From Siccirubricoccus phaeus (lineage in GTDB: Bacteria; Pseudomonadota; Alphaproteobacteria; Acetobacterales; Acetobacteraceae), in assembly GCF_008360935.1 (NCBI RefSeq), contig NZ_SRXO01000036.1, forward strand, positions 1 through 38,217: a DNA stretch of 38,217 nt, read 5' to 3'. Positions 6,801-16,378 of this stretch are shown here, piece after piece. Under the pieces are notes generated by a model. It saw nothing but the letters and a program-made list of their open reading frames with translations, did not search any database and was not told the origin of the DNA. A program made the position numbers and the translations under genes. Numbering within the stretch: position 1 is the stretch's first letter; the number at the start of each line of letters is the position of its first letter.

Positions 6801-8141
6801 TCAAGCCCCGTCCCGCAGCAGCCCGCTGATGACGCGCTCCAGATGCTGCAGGCTGTTGCACACCGCCGTCACCCGGCAATGCGGCGCGTAGCGAGGCATG
6901 TCGCTGTCCCCGGTGCCCCACAGCGTGCGCGGCTCCGGGTTCAGCCACACCACCTGCTTCGCCCGCTCTGCCATGCGCCGCAGGATCTCGCTGCGCGCCG
7001 GGTTCCGGTTGCCGCGGCCATCGCCGAGGATGATCACCGTCGTCTGGCTGTCGAGGATGCCGAGCCAGCCCGCTTCGAAATCCGCCAGGGCCTGGCCGTA
7101 GTTCGAGGAGCCGAAGCCGATCCGCTGCAGCACCTCCGGAATCGCCTTCTCGATCGGCAGGCGTTCGAGGATCTCGGAGACCTCGATCAGGCTGTTGCTG
7201 AAGGCGAAGGCGCGCAGCCCGGCCAGGGCCTCGTTCAGGGAATAGAGGAACAGCAGCAGGAATTGCGCCAGCGGCGCGACGGAACCGGAGACGTCGCACA
7301 GCACGACGAGCTTCGGCTTGTCGATGCGTTCCTGCTTCCAGACCGGGAGAAAGGGAATCGCCTCCCACCCCATGTTCCGCCGCAGGGTGCGGCGCACATC
7401 CAGCACGCCGCGCCTATCCCGCTTGCGCGGCCGGCCATATTGCGTGGCGAGGCGCTTGGCCATGGCACGGACCAGCACCCGCATCCGCTCATGGTCCCGC
7501 CGGTCGATCGCCGAGAGCCGGGTCTGGGTCAGCAGGCGTTCGCGGAATTCCTGGTTCTTGCCCTCCGCGAACAGCAGCAGGTTCTGCTGCACGAAATCCC
7601 GCACCCGCTCCCGCAGCCGGTCCCGCCCGGTGCGCAGCCGGTTGGCGCGGTCGGCATCCTGGGTCGCGGCGATCTCCCGCTCCAGCGCCGCCAGCCCCAT
7701 GCGGTCCAGCATGCGGCGGGTGAAGAGGTTGACCTGGGTGAAGATGGCGATGTTCACGAGGCCGACCGCCGCCGCGGCCGCCTCCACCTCCGCCGCCAGC
7801 GCCGCCTGGTCGTTGGCCAGCAGCATGCGGCCGAGCGCGCTGCCGCCCCCCTCCCCTTCGCCCCCCGCCGGGCTGCCCTCCGGCGTCGCCGCGGCGGGTG
7901 GCGGCGTCAGTTCGTCATCGGCGAAGCTGCCGCGGCGGAAGAAGCGCTCGAAGCATTCGGCGAAGGCGCGCTTCTCCGCCGGCGTCTTGGCCAGAACGAG
8001 CGACAGCGTGTCGCGCAACGCCTCCCGCTCCTCGAAGCCCACCACCTCCACCGCCCGCACCGCATCGATGCTTTCGGCGGGTGATATGCGCAGCCCCGCC
8101 CCGCGCGCGGCGCGGAAGAAATCCAGCAGCGGACCGTCCAT
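6801..8141 (-). CDS. CoxE-like von Willebrand factor A domain protein (copy 1)
   Basis: A 446-residue cytoplasmic protein with no signal peptide. The first 100 residues are helical with a Pro/Gly-rich linker; a charged helical region (about 140-260) precedes a VWA domain starting at KPKLVVLCDVSGSV. The MIDAS motif DxSxS is intact (Asp283, Ser285, Ser287), and ILGDGRGNRNP supplies the later acidic metal position. Proteins of this type act with a MoxR AAA+ ATPase as chaperone pairs that insert metal cofactors or mature enzymes; CoxE with CoxD matures aerobic CO dehydrogenase. Here the MoxR gene is immediately upstream (14 bp gap), but no CO dehydrogenase structural genes are in the window, so the client is unknown. 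Start ATG 8141 is chosen because an in-frame open region upstream overlaps the MoxR gene without similarity. Confidence 0.85.
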   Translation of the reverse strand: MDGPLLDFFRAARGAGLRISPAESIDAVRAVEVVGFEEREALRDTLSLVLAKTPAEKRAFAECFERFFRRGSFADDELTPPPAAATPEGSPAGGEGEGGGSALGRMLLANDQAALAAEVEAAAAAVGLVNIAIFTQVNLFTRRMLDRMGLAALEREIAATQDADRANRLRTGRDRLRERVRDFVQQNLLLFAEGKNQEFRERLLTQTRLSAIDRRDHERMRVLVRAMAKRLATQYGRPRKRDRRGVLDVRRTLRRNMGWEAIPFLPVWKQERIDKPKLVVLCDVSGSVAPLAQFLLLFLYSLNEALAGLRAFAFSNSLIEVSEILERLPIEKAIPEVLQRIGFGSSNYGQALADFEAGWLGILDSQTTVIILGDGRGNRNPARSEILRRMAERAKQVVWLNPEPRTLWGTGDSDMPRYAPHCRVTAVCNSLQHLERVISGLLRDGA

Positions 8142-8155
8142 GACCGCCGCGCCGC

Positions 8156-9112
8156 TCACCTGACCGGCACCGCCTCGCTGCGCGCCGCCTGCAGCAGCTC
8201 GGCGATGCGGGGTTCCACCGCCTCGATGTCGCTCTCGAATTTCAGCAGCACGTTCAGCGTTTCCCGCACCAGCGCCGGGTCCAGCTCCCGCACATGCAGC
8301 AGCACCAGCACCCGCGCCCAGTCGATGGTCTCGCTGACCGAGGGCAGCTTCTTGAGATCCAGCGTGCGCATCTGCTGCACGAAGGCGACGAGCTGGCGCC
8401 GCAGCGCCTCCGCAATGCCTGGCACGCGGGCGGCGATGATCCGCGCCTCCAGCCGCGGCTCCGGCAGGCCGATATGCAGGTGCAGGCAGCGCCGCTTCAG
8501 CGCATCGCCGAGGTCGCGCTGGGAGTTGGAGGTGAGCAGCACGATCGGCGCCACCTCCGCCCGCACCGTGCCGATTTCCGGGATGCTCACCTGGTAATCG
8601 GAGAGGAGTTCCAGCAGGAAGGCTTCGAATTCCTGGTCCGCCTTGTCCACCTCGTCGATCAGCAGCACCGCGCCCTCGGGCTGGCGCAGCGCCTTCAGCA
8701 GCGGCCGCGGCTCGAGGAATTCCTCGGAGAAGAACAGGTCGGAGACGCCGTGCAGCCGGCGCATCGCCGCGTCCAGCCCGGGCTCCTCCCCCAGCACCGC
8801 CCCCATCCGGTCCTTCAGGATCTGGGTGTAGAGGAGCTGCTTGCCGTATTTCCACTCATAGAGGGCCTTGGACTCGTCCAGCCCCTCATAGCACTGCATG
8901 CGGATCAGCCCGAGGCCGAGCCAGGAGGCGGCGGCCTTCGCCAGCTCCGTCTTGCCGACGCCGGCCGGCCCCTCCACCAGGATGGGCTTCTGCAGGTGAT
9001 GCGCCAGATAGAGGGCGGTGGAAATGGGCCGGCTGGGGATGTAGCCGGCGGATTGCAGCCCCGCCTCGGTCGCCTCGATGGAGGCGAGCTTCTCGTGCCA
9101 AGGCGGAACCAT
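8156..9112 (-). CDS. MoxR-family AAA+ ATPase (copy 1)
   Basis: A 318-residue AAA+ ATPase. Walker A is GPAGVGKT (residues 48-55), Walker B LLIDEVD (150-156), sensor 1 region LLTSNSQRDLGDALKRR, followed by an alpha-helical lid. MoxR ATPases work with VWA-domain partners as maturation chaperones, and the partner gene follows at once. ATG 9112 is preceded by AGGAGA about ten bases upstream and gives a family-like N-terminus; the frame is open for 59 more codons, running into the divergent transporter promoter region, and is rejected there. The gene is divergent from the TTT binding-protein gene with 98 bp between the starts. Confidence 0.88.
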   Translation of the reverse strand: MVPPWHEKLASIEATEAGLQSAGYIPSRPISTALYLAHHLQKPILVEGPAGVGKTELAKAAASWLGLGLIRMQCYEGLDESKALYEWKYGKQLLYTQILKDRMGAVLGEEPGLDAAMRRLHGVSDLFFSEEFLEPRPLLKALRQPEGAVLLIDEVDKADQEFEAFLLELLSDYQVSIPEIGTVRAEVAPIVLLTSNSQRDLGDALKRRCLHLHIGLPEPRLEARIIAARVPGIAEALRRQLVAFVQQMRTLDLKKLPSVSETIDWARVLVLLHVRELDPALVRETLNVLLKFESDIEAVEPRIAELLQAARSEAVPVR

Positions 9113-9210
9113 ACGGGGACATCTCCTGCGGCGATTTGCGGCATGATGGACCGGCGCGCCCCCTGCGCCAAATTCGCCCCGGGCCAAGCCCCCATAAGCG
9201 AGGAAACGCC

Positions 9211-10164
9211 ATGCCCGCCACACGCCGCGCCCTCGGCGCGCTCGCCGCCCTGCCCCTGCTGCCGCCCGCCGCCGGGGCGCAGGAGGCACGGCCGGTGCGC
9301 CTCATCGTCCCCTACCCGCCGGCCGGCGGCACCGACATCGTCGCCCGGCTGCTGGTGCCGGCCATGGCGGAACTGCCCGGCGCGCCGCCCATGGTGATCG
9401 AGAACCGTCCCGGCGCCGGCGGCAATGTCGGCACCGAGGTGCTGGCGAAATCGCCGCCGGATGGCCAGACCCTCGGCTTCGTTACCATCGGCACGCATGG
9501 GACGAATCCCTGGCTGTTCCCGCGCCAAGGCTTCGATCCGCTGACGGATTTCAGCTTCATCGCCCTGGTCTCGCTGCAACCGGGGACGATCTCCGTCGCC
9601 GCCGATTCGCCGCTGCGCAGGCTGGACGACCTGCTGGCGATCACCCGGGAGACCACCATCGCCTCCTCCGGCAACGGCACTTCCGGCCATCTGGGGGCGG
9701 AGGTGCTGCGGGTGATGGGCAAGCTGCCGCTGATGCATGTGCCCTATCGCGGCAGCGGCCCCGCCTGGGCGGATCTGCTCGGCGGCCGCGTGGCGCTGGT
9801 GGTGGACAACATCCAGGCCGCCCTGCCGCATCTTCAGGCCGGCCGCATCCGCATCCTGGCCGTCACCGGGCGGGAACGCAGCCCCTTGCTGCCCGACGTG
9901 CCGGCGGTGAAGGAGCGCCTGCCGGATTACCTGGTGGAAAGCTGGAACGGCCTTGCCGGCCCGGCGGGACTGCCGGAGGCGGTGGTGGCGCGCTGGGCGA
10001 CGCTCATCGCCGGCGCCGCGGAAAGCCCGGCGCTCCGCACCCGCTATGCGGAGCTGGGGATGGGCTTTCCCGCCTCCTCGCCCGCGCATCTGGCCGCCTT
10101 CGTTCGTGACCAGCTTGCCTTCTGGCAACGTCAGATCAGCGCCGCAAATATCCGGCTGGAATGA
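9211..10164 (+). CDS. TTT periplasmic solute-binding protein, Bug family (first)
   Basis: A 317-residue secreted binding protein. The N-terminus (MPATRRALGALAALPLLPPAAGAQ) is a signal peptide, with an RR pair that would also allow Tat export. The mature protein begins with the Bug hallmark VRLIVPYPPAGGTD and continues with ENRPGAGGNVG, SSGNGTSGHL and HVPYRGSGPAWADLLGGR, all conserved in tripartite tricarboxylate transporter receptors (TctC/BctC). These bind carboxylates or small amides in the periplasm and deliver them to TctA. ATG 9211 has GAGGAAA upstream. TctB follows 48 bp after the stop. The specific ligand cannot be read from the sequence; a dicarboxylate or citrate-like ligand is typical. 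Confidence 0.9.
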   Translation: MPATRRALGALAALPLLPPAAGAQEARPVRLIVPYPPAGGTDIVARLLVPAMAELPGAPPMVIENRPGAGGNVGTEVLAKSPPDGQTLGFVTIGTHGTNPWLFPRQGFDPLTDFSFIALVSLQPGTISVAADSPLRRLDDLLAITRETTIASSGNGTSGHLGAEVLRVMGKLPLMHVPYRGSGPAWADLLGGRVALVVDNIQAALPHLQAGRIRILAVTGRERSPLLPDVPAVKERLPDYLVESWNGLAGPAGLPEAVVARWATLIAGAAESPALRTRYAELGMGFPASSPAHLAAFVRDQLAFWQRQISAANIRLE

Positions 10165-10212
10165 GGCCGCGGCGCCGGTAAGGTGGCGCCCCGAGAATAA
10201 GGGACGTCCAAG

Positions 10213-10674
10213 ATGCAGTTATCCGACCGGATCACCGGCGGGGTGCTGGTGGTCCTCGGGGCGGCCGCCGCCTGGGGCGGGTCCCGCCTGCCCGCCGTGC
10301 CGGGGCAGGAGGTGGGGCCGGCCGCCTTTCCCATGCTCATCGGCTGCGGCCTCATCGCCTGCGGCGCCCTCATCATCTTCGGCATCGGCCGCAGCTTCGA
10401 GGCGGAGGAGGCGCCCGATACGCCGCACCCCTGGTGGTACGGGCTGCGCGCCCTGGTGCCGCCGGCGCTGTTGCTGTTCTACGTGCTGGCCAGCGAGACG
10501 CTCGGCTTCCTGCTGACCGCGGCGCTGATGATCCTGGCCGGCGCGCTCACCCTCGGCGCCCGCTGGCGGCTGGCGGTGCCGCTGGCGGTCATCCTGCCCT
10601 TCCTCATCCACCTGGCCTTCTACAAGCTGCTGCGGGTGCCCCTGCCCGGCGGCCTGCTGACGGCCCCCTGGTAG
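10213..10674 (+). CDS. tctB: TTT small membrane subunit TctB
   Basis: A 153-residue integral membrane protein with four hydrophobic segments (about residues 8-24, 40-60, 80-110 and 118-140), the layout of TctB. The first loop contains the typical GSRLPAVPGQEVGPAAFP stretch, where G-P-x-x-F-P is well conserved. It is the small subunit of the tripartite carboxylate transporter in the inner membrane and pairs with TctA; its precise mechanistic role in the family is not well defined. It sits between the binding-protein gene and tctA, 10 bp ahead of the latter, in one operon. Confidence 0.85.
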   Translation: MQLSDRITGGVLVVLGAAAAWGGSRLPAVPGQEVGPAAFPMLIGCGLIACGALIIFGIGRSFEAEEAPDTPHPWWYGLRALVPPALLLFYVLASETLGFLLTAALMILAGALTLGARWRLAVPLAVILPFLIHLAFYKLLRVPLPGGLLTAPW

Positions 10675-10684
10675 GCGCGCGCGC

Positions 10685-12193
10685 ATGGAACTTCTCGAAG
10701 CTGTCCGCCTGGTGGCCGCGCCGGATGTGATGCTGGCGATTCTCGCCTCCGCCATCTACGGGCTCGTCGTCGGCTCCCTGCCCGGGCTTTCGGCGACGAT
10801 GGCGACGGCGCTGCTGGTGCCGGTGACCTTCTGGCTTTCCCCCATCGCGGCGGTCGCCACCATCATCACCGCCAGCGCCATGGCGATCTTCTCCGGCGAC
10901 ATTCCGGGCTGCCTGCTGCGTATCCCCGGCACGCCGGCCAGCGCCGCCTATACGGATGAGGCCTATGCGCTGACCCGCAAGGGGCAGGCGGAACTGGCGC
11001 TGGGCGCCGGGCTCTGGTTCAGCGCCATCGGCGGGATCGTCGGCACGCTCTCGCTCGTCCTGATGGCGCCGGTGCTGGCGGAAATGGCGCTCTCCTTCTC
11101 CACCTTCGAGTATTTCTGGCTCGCCTTCCTCGGGCTGATGTGCGCGACCTTGGTGGCGCGGTCCTCGCCGATCAAGGCCATCGCCTCCATGCTGCTCGGC
11201 CTGCTGGTCTCCTGCATCGGCATGGAGAACCCGGCGGGGACGCCGCGCTTCACCTTCGGCGTACCGGATCTGCTGGGCGGCATCGAGGCGATCCCGGCCC
11301 TGGTCGGCGTCTTCGCCGTCTCCGAGGTGATGCGGGCCATGGTGACGCCGGAGCCGCCCAAGCTGCCGGACCGCAAATTCGGCTCCATCCTCGCCAACCA
11401 GTGGACGCTGACGAAGAAATACCAATGGCCGATGTGGCGGGGGAACATCATCGGCATCATCATCGGCGTGCTGCCGGGCGCGGGGGCCGACATGGCCGCC
11501 TGGGTCAGCTACGCCATGAGCAAGAAATTCAGCCGGGAGAAGGAGAAATTCGGTACCGGCCACCCGGAAGGGCTGGTGGAGGCGGGCGCCTCCAACAACG
11601 CCTCCCTCGCCTCGGGCTGGGTGCCCTCGCTGCTCTTCGGCATTCCGGGGGACACGATCACGGCGATCGCGATCGGCGTGCTCTACATGAAGGGGCTGAA
11701 CCCGGGCCCGACGCTGTTCACCGAAAACGCGCGCAGCATGTATGCGCTCTACATCATCTTCATCCTGGCCAACATCATCATGATCCCGCTCGGCATCCTG
11801 ATGATCCGCATGGCGTCGCAGGTGCTACGGGCGCCGCGCGCCGCCATCATGCCGGTCATCTTGGTGATGTGCGCCGTCGGCAGCTTCGCCACGGGGTCCA
11901 ACCTGTTCTCCGTGCTGCTGGTCGGGCTCTTCGGCTGCCTCGGCTTCGTCATGGAGCGGAACGGCTACCCGGTGGCGGCGCTGGTGCTCGGCATCGTCAT
12001 GGGCAGCATGGTGGAGCAGAATTTCATCACCTCCCTCATCAAGAGCGACGGGGATGTGCTGCCCTTCATCGAACGCCCGGTCTCCGGCGTGCTGGCGGCG
12101 ATGACCTTCGGGGCGCTGCTCTGGCCGCTGGGGGTGTGGATCTGGAACCGGGTGCAGGGGCCGCGCTTGCCAGCCGGGCGCGCGGCGGAATAA
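10685..12193 (+). CDS. tctA: TTT large membrane subunit TctA
   Basis: A 502-residue polytopic membrane protein with about ten to twelve hydrophobic segments. Hallmark TctA motifs are present: GLVVGSLPGLSATMATALLV near the start and its internal repeat GIIIGVLPGAGADMAAWVSY in the middle (the G-x-x-P-G repeats that mark the two halves), as well as EASNNAS-like GLVEAGASNNASLASGWVP followed by LLFGIPGD. It carries out ion-coupled uptake of the ligand delivered by the binding protein. Start ATG 10685 follows GGTAGG. A second binding protein gene follows 33 bp after the stop, so TctA may serve two receptors. Confidence 0.93.
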   Translation: MELLEAVRLVAAPDVMLAILASAIYGLVVGSLPGLSATMATALLVPVTFWLSPIAAVATIITASAMAIFSGDIPGCLLRIPGTPASAAYTDEAYALTRKGQAELALGAGLWFSAIGGIVGTLSLVLMAPVLAEMALSFSTFEYFWLAFLGLMCATLVARSSPIKAIASMLLGLLVSCIGMENPAGTPRFTFGVPDLLGGIEAIPALVGVFAVSEVMRAMVTPEPPKLPDRKFGSILANQWTLTKKYQWPMWRGNIIGIIIGVLPGAGADMAAWVSYAMSKKFSREKEKFGTGHPEGLVEAGASNNASLASGWVPSLLFGIPGDTITAIAIGVLYMKGLNPGPTLFTENARSMYALYIIFILANIIMIPLGILMIRMASQVLRAPRAAIMPVILVMCAVGSFATGSNLFSVLLVGLFGCLGFVMERNGYPVAALVLGIVMGSMVEQNFITSLIKSDGDVLPFIERPVSGVLAAMTFGALLWPLGVWIWNRVQGPRLPAGRAAE

Positions 12194-12226
12194 CACGCAA
12201 GCAACGAAACGAAACGGAGGCTGTCC

Positions 12227-13207
12227 ATGATCGAAACATCCCGCCGCGCCCTGCTCGGCACCGGCGCCGCCCTGGTTGCCGCCCCCGCTTTGGCCCAGCC
12301 GCGCTGGCCGGCGCGGCCGGTGCAGATGCTCTGCCCCTGGGCTGCCGGCGGCGGCACGGATGCGGTACTGCGCATCGTCGCCGCCCTGCTGGAGAAGGAG
12401 CTGGGCCAGCCCTTCAACGTGGTGAACCGCACCGGCGGCAGCGGCGTGGTGGGCCATGCCGCCATCGCGAACGCCCAGCCGGATGGCTACACCCTCGGCA
12501 TCATCACCGCCGAGATCTGCATGCTGCACTGGCAGGGGCTGACCGAGGTCACCTACCGCAACTACACGCCGCTCGGCCTGATGAACAACGACCCGCCGGG
12601 CATCCAGGTGAATGCCTCCGCCCCCTACCAGGATGTGACGGCGCTGGCCGAGGCGGTGAAGAAAAGCCGCCCCGGCCAGATGAAGGCCAGCGGCACCGGC
12701 CAGGGCGGCATCTGGCACCTGGCCCTGGCCGGCTGGCTGGGCGCCATGGGGCTGCCGGCGGCGCATGTGCGCTGGGTGCCCTCCAACGGCGCGGCGCCGG
12801 CCATGCAGGATCTCGCCGCCGGCGGGCTGGACTTCACCACCTGCTCCGTGCCGGAAGCCCGCGCCATGCTGGATGCCGGCCGCGCCCGCAGCCTGGCCGT
12901 CATGGCGCCGGAACGGCTTTCCGCCTTCCCGAACATTCCGACGCTGAAGGAAGCCATGGGCGTCGACTACGCCACCGGCGCCTGGCGCGGCATCGCCGGC
13001 CCGCCCAACCTGCCGGCCGAGGTGCGCCGCGTGATGGAGCCGGCGCTGGGCAAGGTGTTCAACAGCGCCGAGTACAAGGAATTCCTCAACGCCCGCGGCT
13101 TCGGTCTGGTCTATGCCGATGCCGCCGGCTTCGCCAGGCATCTGGAGAAGGCCGATAAATCCCTCGGCGACGCGATGAAGGCGGCGGGGCTGGCGAAGGC
13201 GGCCTGA
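12227..13207 (+). CDS. TTT periplasmic solute-binding protein, Bug family (second)
   Basis: A 326-residue secreted protein with an N-terminal signal TSRRALLGTGAALVAAPALA that has the SRRxLL pattern of a Tat signal. The Bug start motif is seen in altered form as VQMLCPWAAGGGTDAVLR, then VVNRTGGSGVVGH, ASGTGQGGIWHLA, and WVPSNGAAPAMQDLAAGGLD. It is clearly diverged from the first binding protein of the operon; the region that contacts ligand carboxylates differs. GGAGG at 12217-12221 precedes the ATG. Two receptors in one TTT operon suggest either two ligands or one with a sensory role, as reported for some Bug proteins; this is inference. Confidence 0.9.
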   Translation: MIETSRRALLGTGAALVAAPALAQPRWPARPVQMLCPWAAGGGTDAVLRIVAALLEKELGQPFNVVNRTGGSGVVGHAAIANAQPDGYTLGIITAEICMLHWQGLTEVTYRNYTPLGLMNNDPPGIQVNASAPYQDVTALAEAVKKSRPGQMKASGTGQGGIWHLALAGWLGAMGLPAAHVRWVPSNGAAPAMQDLAAGGLDFTTCSVPEARAMLDAGRARSLAVMAPERLSAFPNIPTLKEAMGVDYATGAWRGIAGPPNLPAEVRRVMEPALGKVFNSAEYKEFLNARGFGLVYADAAGFARHLEKADKSLGDAMKAAGLAKAA

Positions 13208-13233
13208 AGGGGCTACACTCGCCGTCCCGGCGG

Positions 13234-13252
13234 GCGGGGGCGCGGCCCCCGC
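13234..13252 (+). terminator. Stem-loop after the second binding-protein gene
   Basis: A perfect 8-bp stem GCGGGGGC/GCCCCCGC with a GCG loop, 27 bases after the stop and 32 bases before the monooxygenase start. There is no T-run, so termination may be partial and the monooxygenase could be read from the transporter operon. Confidence 0.35.
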
Positions 13253-13283
13253 CACAGGCCGCCATCATAACAACGGGACGGAT

Positions 13284-14900
13284 ATGTCGAACAGCAGCCC
13301 CATTGCGTCCTATGACGCTCTCATCATCGGCGCCGGGTTTTCCGGCATGTATCAGCTCCATGCGCTGCGCGACCGGCTGGGGCTGAAGGCGCTGGTGCTG
13401 GAAGCCGGCAGCGGCGTCGGCGGCACCTGGTACTGGAACCGCTACCCCGGCGCCCGCTGCGATTCCGAAAGCCATTCCTACAACTACACCTTCTCCAAGG
13501 AATTGCTGGCGGAATGGCGCTGGTCCGAGCGCTACCCGGAACAGCCGGAGATATTGCGCTACCTGAACCACGTGGCGGACCGCTTCGACCTGAAGCGCGA
13601 CATCCGCTTCGACAGCCGCGTCACCGGCGCCCGCTATGACGAGGCCGCCAATCTCTGGCATGTGACGACCGAGAAGGGCGACCATTATTCGGCGCAATTC
13701 CTCATCACCGCCGTCGGCTGCCTCTCCACCGCCAATGTGCCGAAGATCCCGGGCCTCGAGGAATTCGCCGGCGACTGGTACCACACCGGGCAATGGCCGC
13801 ATGGCGGCGTCGATTTCACCGGCAAGCGGGTCGGGCAGATCGGCACCGGCTCCACCGGCATCCAGGCGGTGCCGGTCATCGCCGCGCAGGCCGGCCACCT
13901 CACCGTCTTCCAGCGCACCGCCAACTACAGCGTACCGGCGCACAACGCGCCGCTGACGCCGGAATTCCAGGCCTGGCTGGACAGCAACCGGGAGGAGGTG
14001 GTGCAGACCATGCGCTCCACCCCGAACGGCCACCCCTTCACCATCGCCGAGCGCAAGGTCTTCGACGTCGATGCCGAGGAGCGCGAGCGCATCTACGAGG
14101 CCGCCTGGGCCAAGGGCGGGCTGCAATTCCGCGCCAGCTTCCAGGATCTGCTGGTGGACAAGACGGCCAACGACACGGCCTCCGAGTTCATCAAGCGCAA
14201 GATCCGCGGCATCGTAAAGGATCCGCGCAAGGCGGCGATCCTCTCGGATATCGACCACCCCTATGCAGCCAAGCGCCCGCCGATCGATACCCACTACTTC
14301 GAGGCCTATAACCGCCCGAACGTCGATGTCGTGAACCTGCGCGAGGAGCCGATCGAGCGCATCACGCCGACCGGCATTAAGACCAGCGCGCGGGACTACC
14401 CGCTCGACATCATCGTCTTCGCCACCGGCTTCGACGCGATGACCGGGCCGCTGCTGCGGCTGAACATCCAGGGCGCGGGCGGGCAGAGCCTGGCCGAGGC
14501 CTGGGCGGCCGGGCCGCGCAACTATCTCGGCCTGCAGGTGGCGGGGTTCCCCAACCTCTTCACCATCACCGGGCCGGGCAGCCCCTCCGTGCTCTGCAAC
14601 ATGCCGATCGCCATCGAGCAGCATGTGGAGTGGATCACCGGCTGCATCGACGCCATGCGCAAGCGTGGCCTCCGCCGCATCGAGACGACCGAGGAGGCGA
14701 TGGAGGGCTGGGTGGCCGAGGTGAACCGCGCCGCCGACGCCACGCTGCTGCCCCAGGCCAAGCATTCCTGGTATCTCGGCGCCAACGTCCCGGGCAAGCC
14801 GCGGGTGTTCATGCCCTATGCCGGCGGCATGGCGCATTACCGCCGCATCTGCGACCAGGTGGCGGCGAAGGGCTATGAGGGCTTCGTCCTCTCCGACTGA
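13284..14900 (+). CDS. Baeyer-Villiger type flavin monooxygenase (cyclohexanone monooxygenase-like)
   Basis: A 538-residue FAD/NADPH enzyme, close to the usual 540 of type I Baeyer-Villiger monooxygenases, which insert an oxygen next to a ketone to give an ester or lactone. The first Rossmann motif is GAGFSG (16-21), GGTWYWNRYPGARCD (46-60) is the conserved FAD-side block, the type I fingerprint FxGxxxHTxxWP is present as FAGDWYHTGQWP (161-172), and the NADPH Rossmann motif is GTGSTG (187-192). ATG 13284 follows GGGACGG. The placement after a carboxylate transporter operon may hint at catabolism of a cyclic ketone to a carboxylate, but this is speculation. The 3' end overlaps the convergent DUF1003 gene by 28 bp. 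Confidence 0.9.
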   Translation: MSNSSPIASYDALIIGAGFSGMYQLHALRDRLGLKALVLEAGSGVGGTWYWNRYPGARCDSESHSYNYTFSKELLAEWRWSERYPEQPEILRYLNHVADRFDLKRDIRFDSRVTGARYDEAANLWHVTTEKGDHYSAQFLITAVGCLSTANVPKIPGLEEFAGDWYHTGQWPHGGVDFTGKRVGQIGTGSTGIQAVPVIAAQAGHLTVFQRTANYSVPAHNAPLTPEFQAWLDSNREEVVQTMRSTPNGHPFTIAERKVFDVDAEERERIYEAAWAKGGLQFRASFQDLLVDKTANDTASEFIKRKIRGIVKDPRKAAILSDIDHPYAAKRPPIDTHYFEAYNRPNVDVVNLREEPIERITPTGIKTSARDYPLDIIVFATGFDAMTGPLLRLNIQGAGGQSLAEAWAAGPRNYLGLQVAGFPNLFTITGPGSPSVLCNMPIAIEQHVEWITGCIDAMRKRGLRRIETTEEAMEGWVAEVNRAADATLLPQAKHSWYLGANVPGKPRVFMPYAGGMAHYRRICDQVAAKGYEGFVLSD

Positions 14901-15436
14901 GCAAGGTCGGCCACCAGCCGGGTGAGCATGTCGAGCTGGCGCTGCTGGCATTCCAGCAGCACCTCGATCTGGTGCTGGCGCATGGCGTCCAGCTTCTCGT
15001 GCAGGGCCATGATCTCGATCTCGGCCTTGAGGTTCACCTCGTAGTCATGCGCGGCGTCCAGCCGGTCCCGCGCCGCCTGGCGGTTCTGGCTCATCATGAT
15101 GATCGGCGCCTGGATGGCGGCCAGCATGGAGAGCAGCAGGTTGAGGAAGATGAAGGGGTAGGCGTCGAAGGGGTGCGGCAGCAGCAGCACGTTCAGCACC
15201 GCCCAGGCGGCCAGGAAGGTGGCGAAGCCCAGGATGAAGCCCCAGGAGCCGCCCAGCGCCGCCACCTGGTCCGCCAGGCGCTGGCCGAAGGTGAGCTTGC
15301 CGACATCGTCCTGCAACACGTCCCGGCTGATGACGCTGCGGCCATGGGCGGCGGCCAGCACCCCTGCCTGCGCCGCGCTCAGCTTTTCCAGGGGCTGGCC
15401 GAACCAGCGGCGGGCGGCCTCATGCGGGTCTTTCAT
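14873..15436 (-). CDS. DUF1003 inner-membrane protein
   Basis: A 187-residue protein of the DUF1003 family. It has a soluble N-terminus containing HGRSVISRDV, two close membrane segments (about 64-86 and 91-114) separated by the conserved HPFDAYPFIFLNL, then MMSQNRQAARDRLDAAHDYEVNLKAE, the family hallmark, and a long C-terminal helix rich in Glu, Gln and Leu (about 138-180) that could form a coiled coil. The biochemical role of the family is not known. Start ATG 15436 has a GAGG-containing upstream region and gives the expected N-terminus. The last nine codons lie inside the convergent monooxygenase gene. Divergent from the second MoxR gene with 87 bp between the starts. Confidence 0.88.
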   Translation of the reverse strand: MKDPHEAARRWFGQPLEKLSAAQAGVLAAAHGRSVISRDVLQDDVGKLTFGQRLADQVAALGGSWGFILGFATFLAAWAVLNVLLLPHPFDAYPFIFLNLLLSMLAAIQAPIIMMSQNRQAARDRLDAAHDYEVNLKAEIEIMALHEKLDAMRQHQIEVLLECQQRQLDMLTRLVADLAQSERTKPS

Positions 15437-15512
15437 GCGGGTGTCCTCGGCCTCCGGTGAAGTGGCTTGCCCCCGGCCCGGCAAACCGCCACCCTTTGGC
15501 CGGTGACCGGCA

Positions 15513-15518
15513 GGGAGG
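15513..15518 (+). promoter_or_regulatory. Ribosome binding site that selects a GTG start
   Basis: GGGAGG lies five bases before GTG 15524. Earlier in-frame TTG and GTG codons (15467, 15503) have no comparable site, so GTG 15524 is taken as the start of the MoxR gene. Confidence 0.65.
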
Positions 15519-15523
15519 CAAGG

Positions 15524-16372
<849 letters not shown>

Positions 16373-16378
16373 CGCCCC

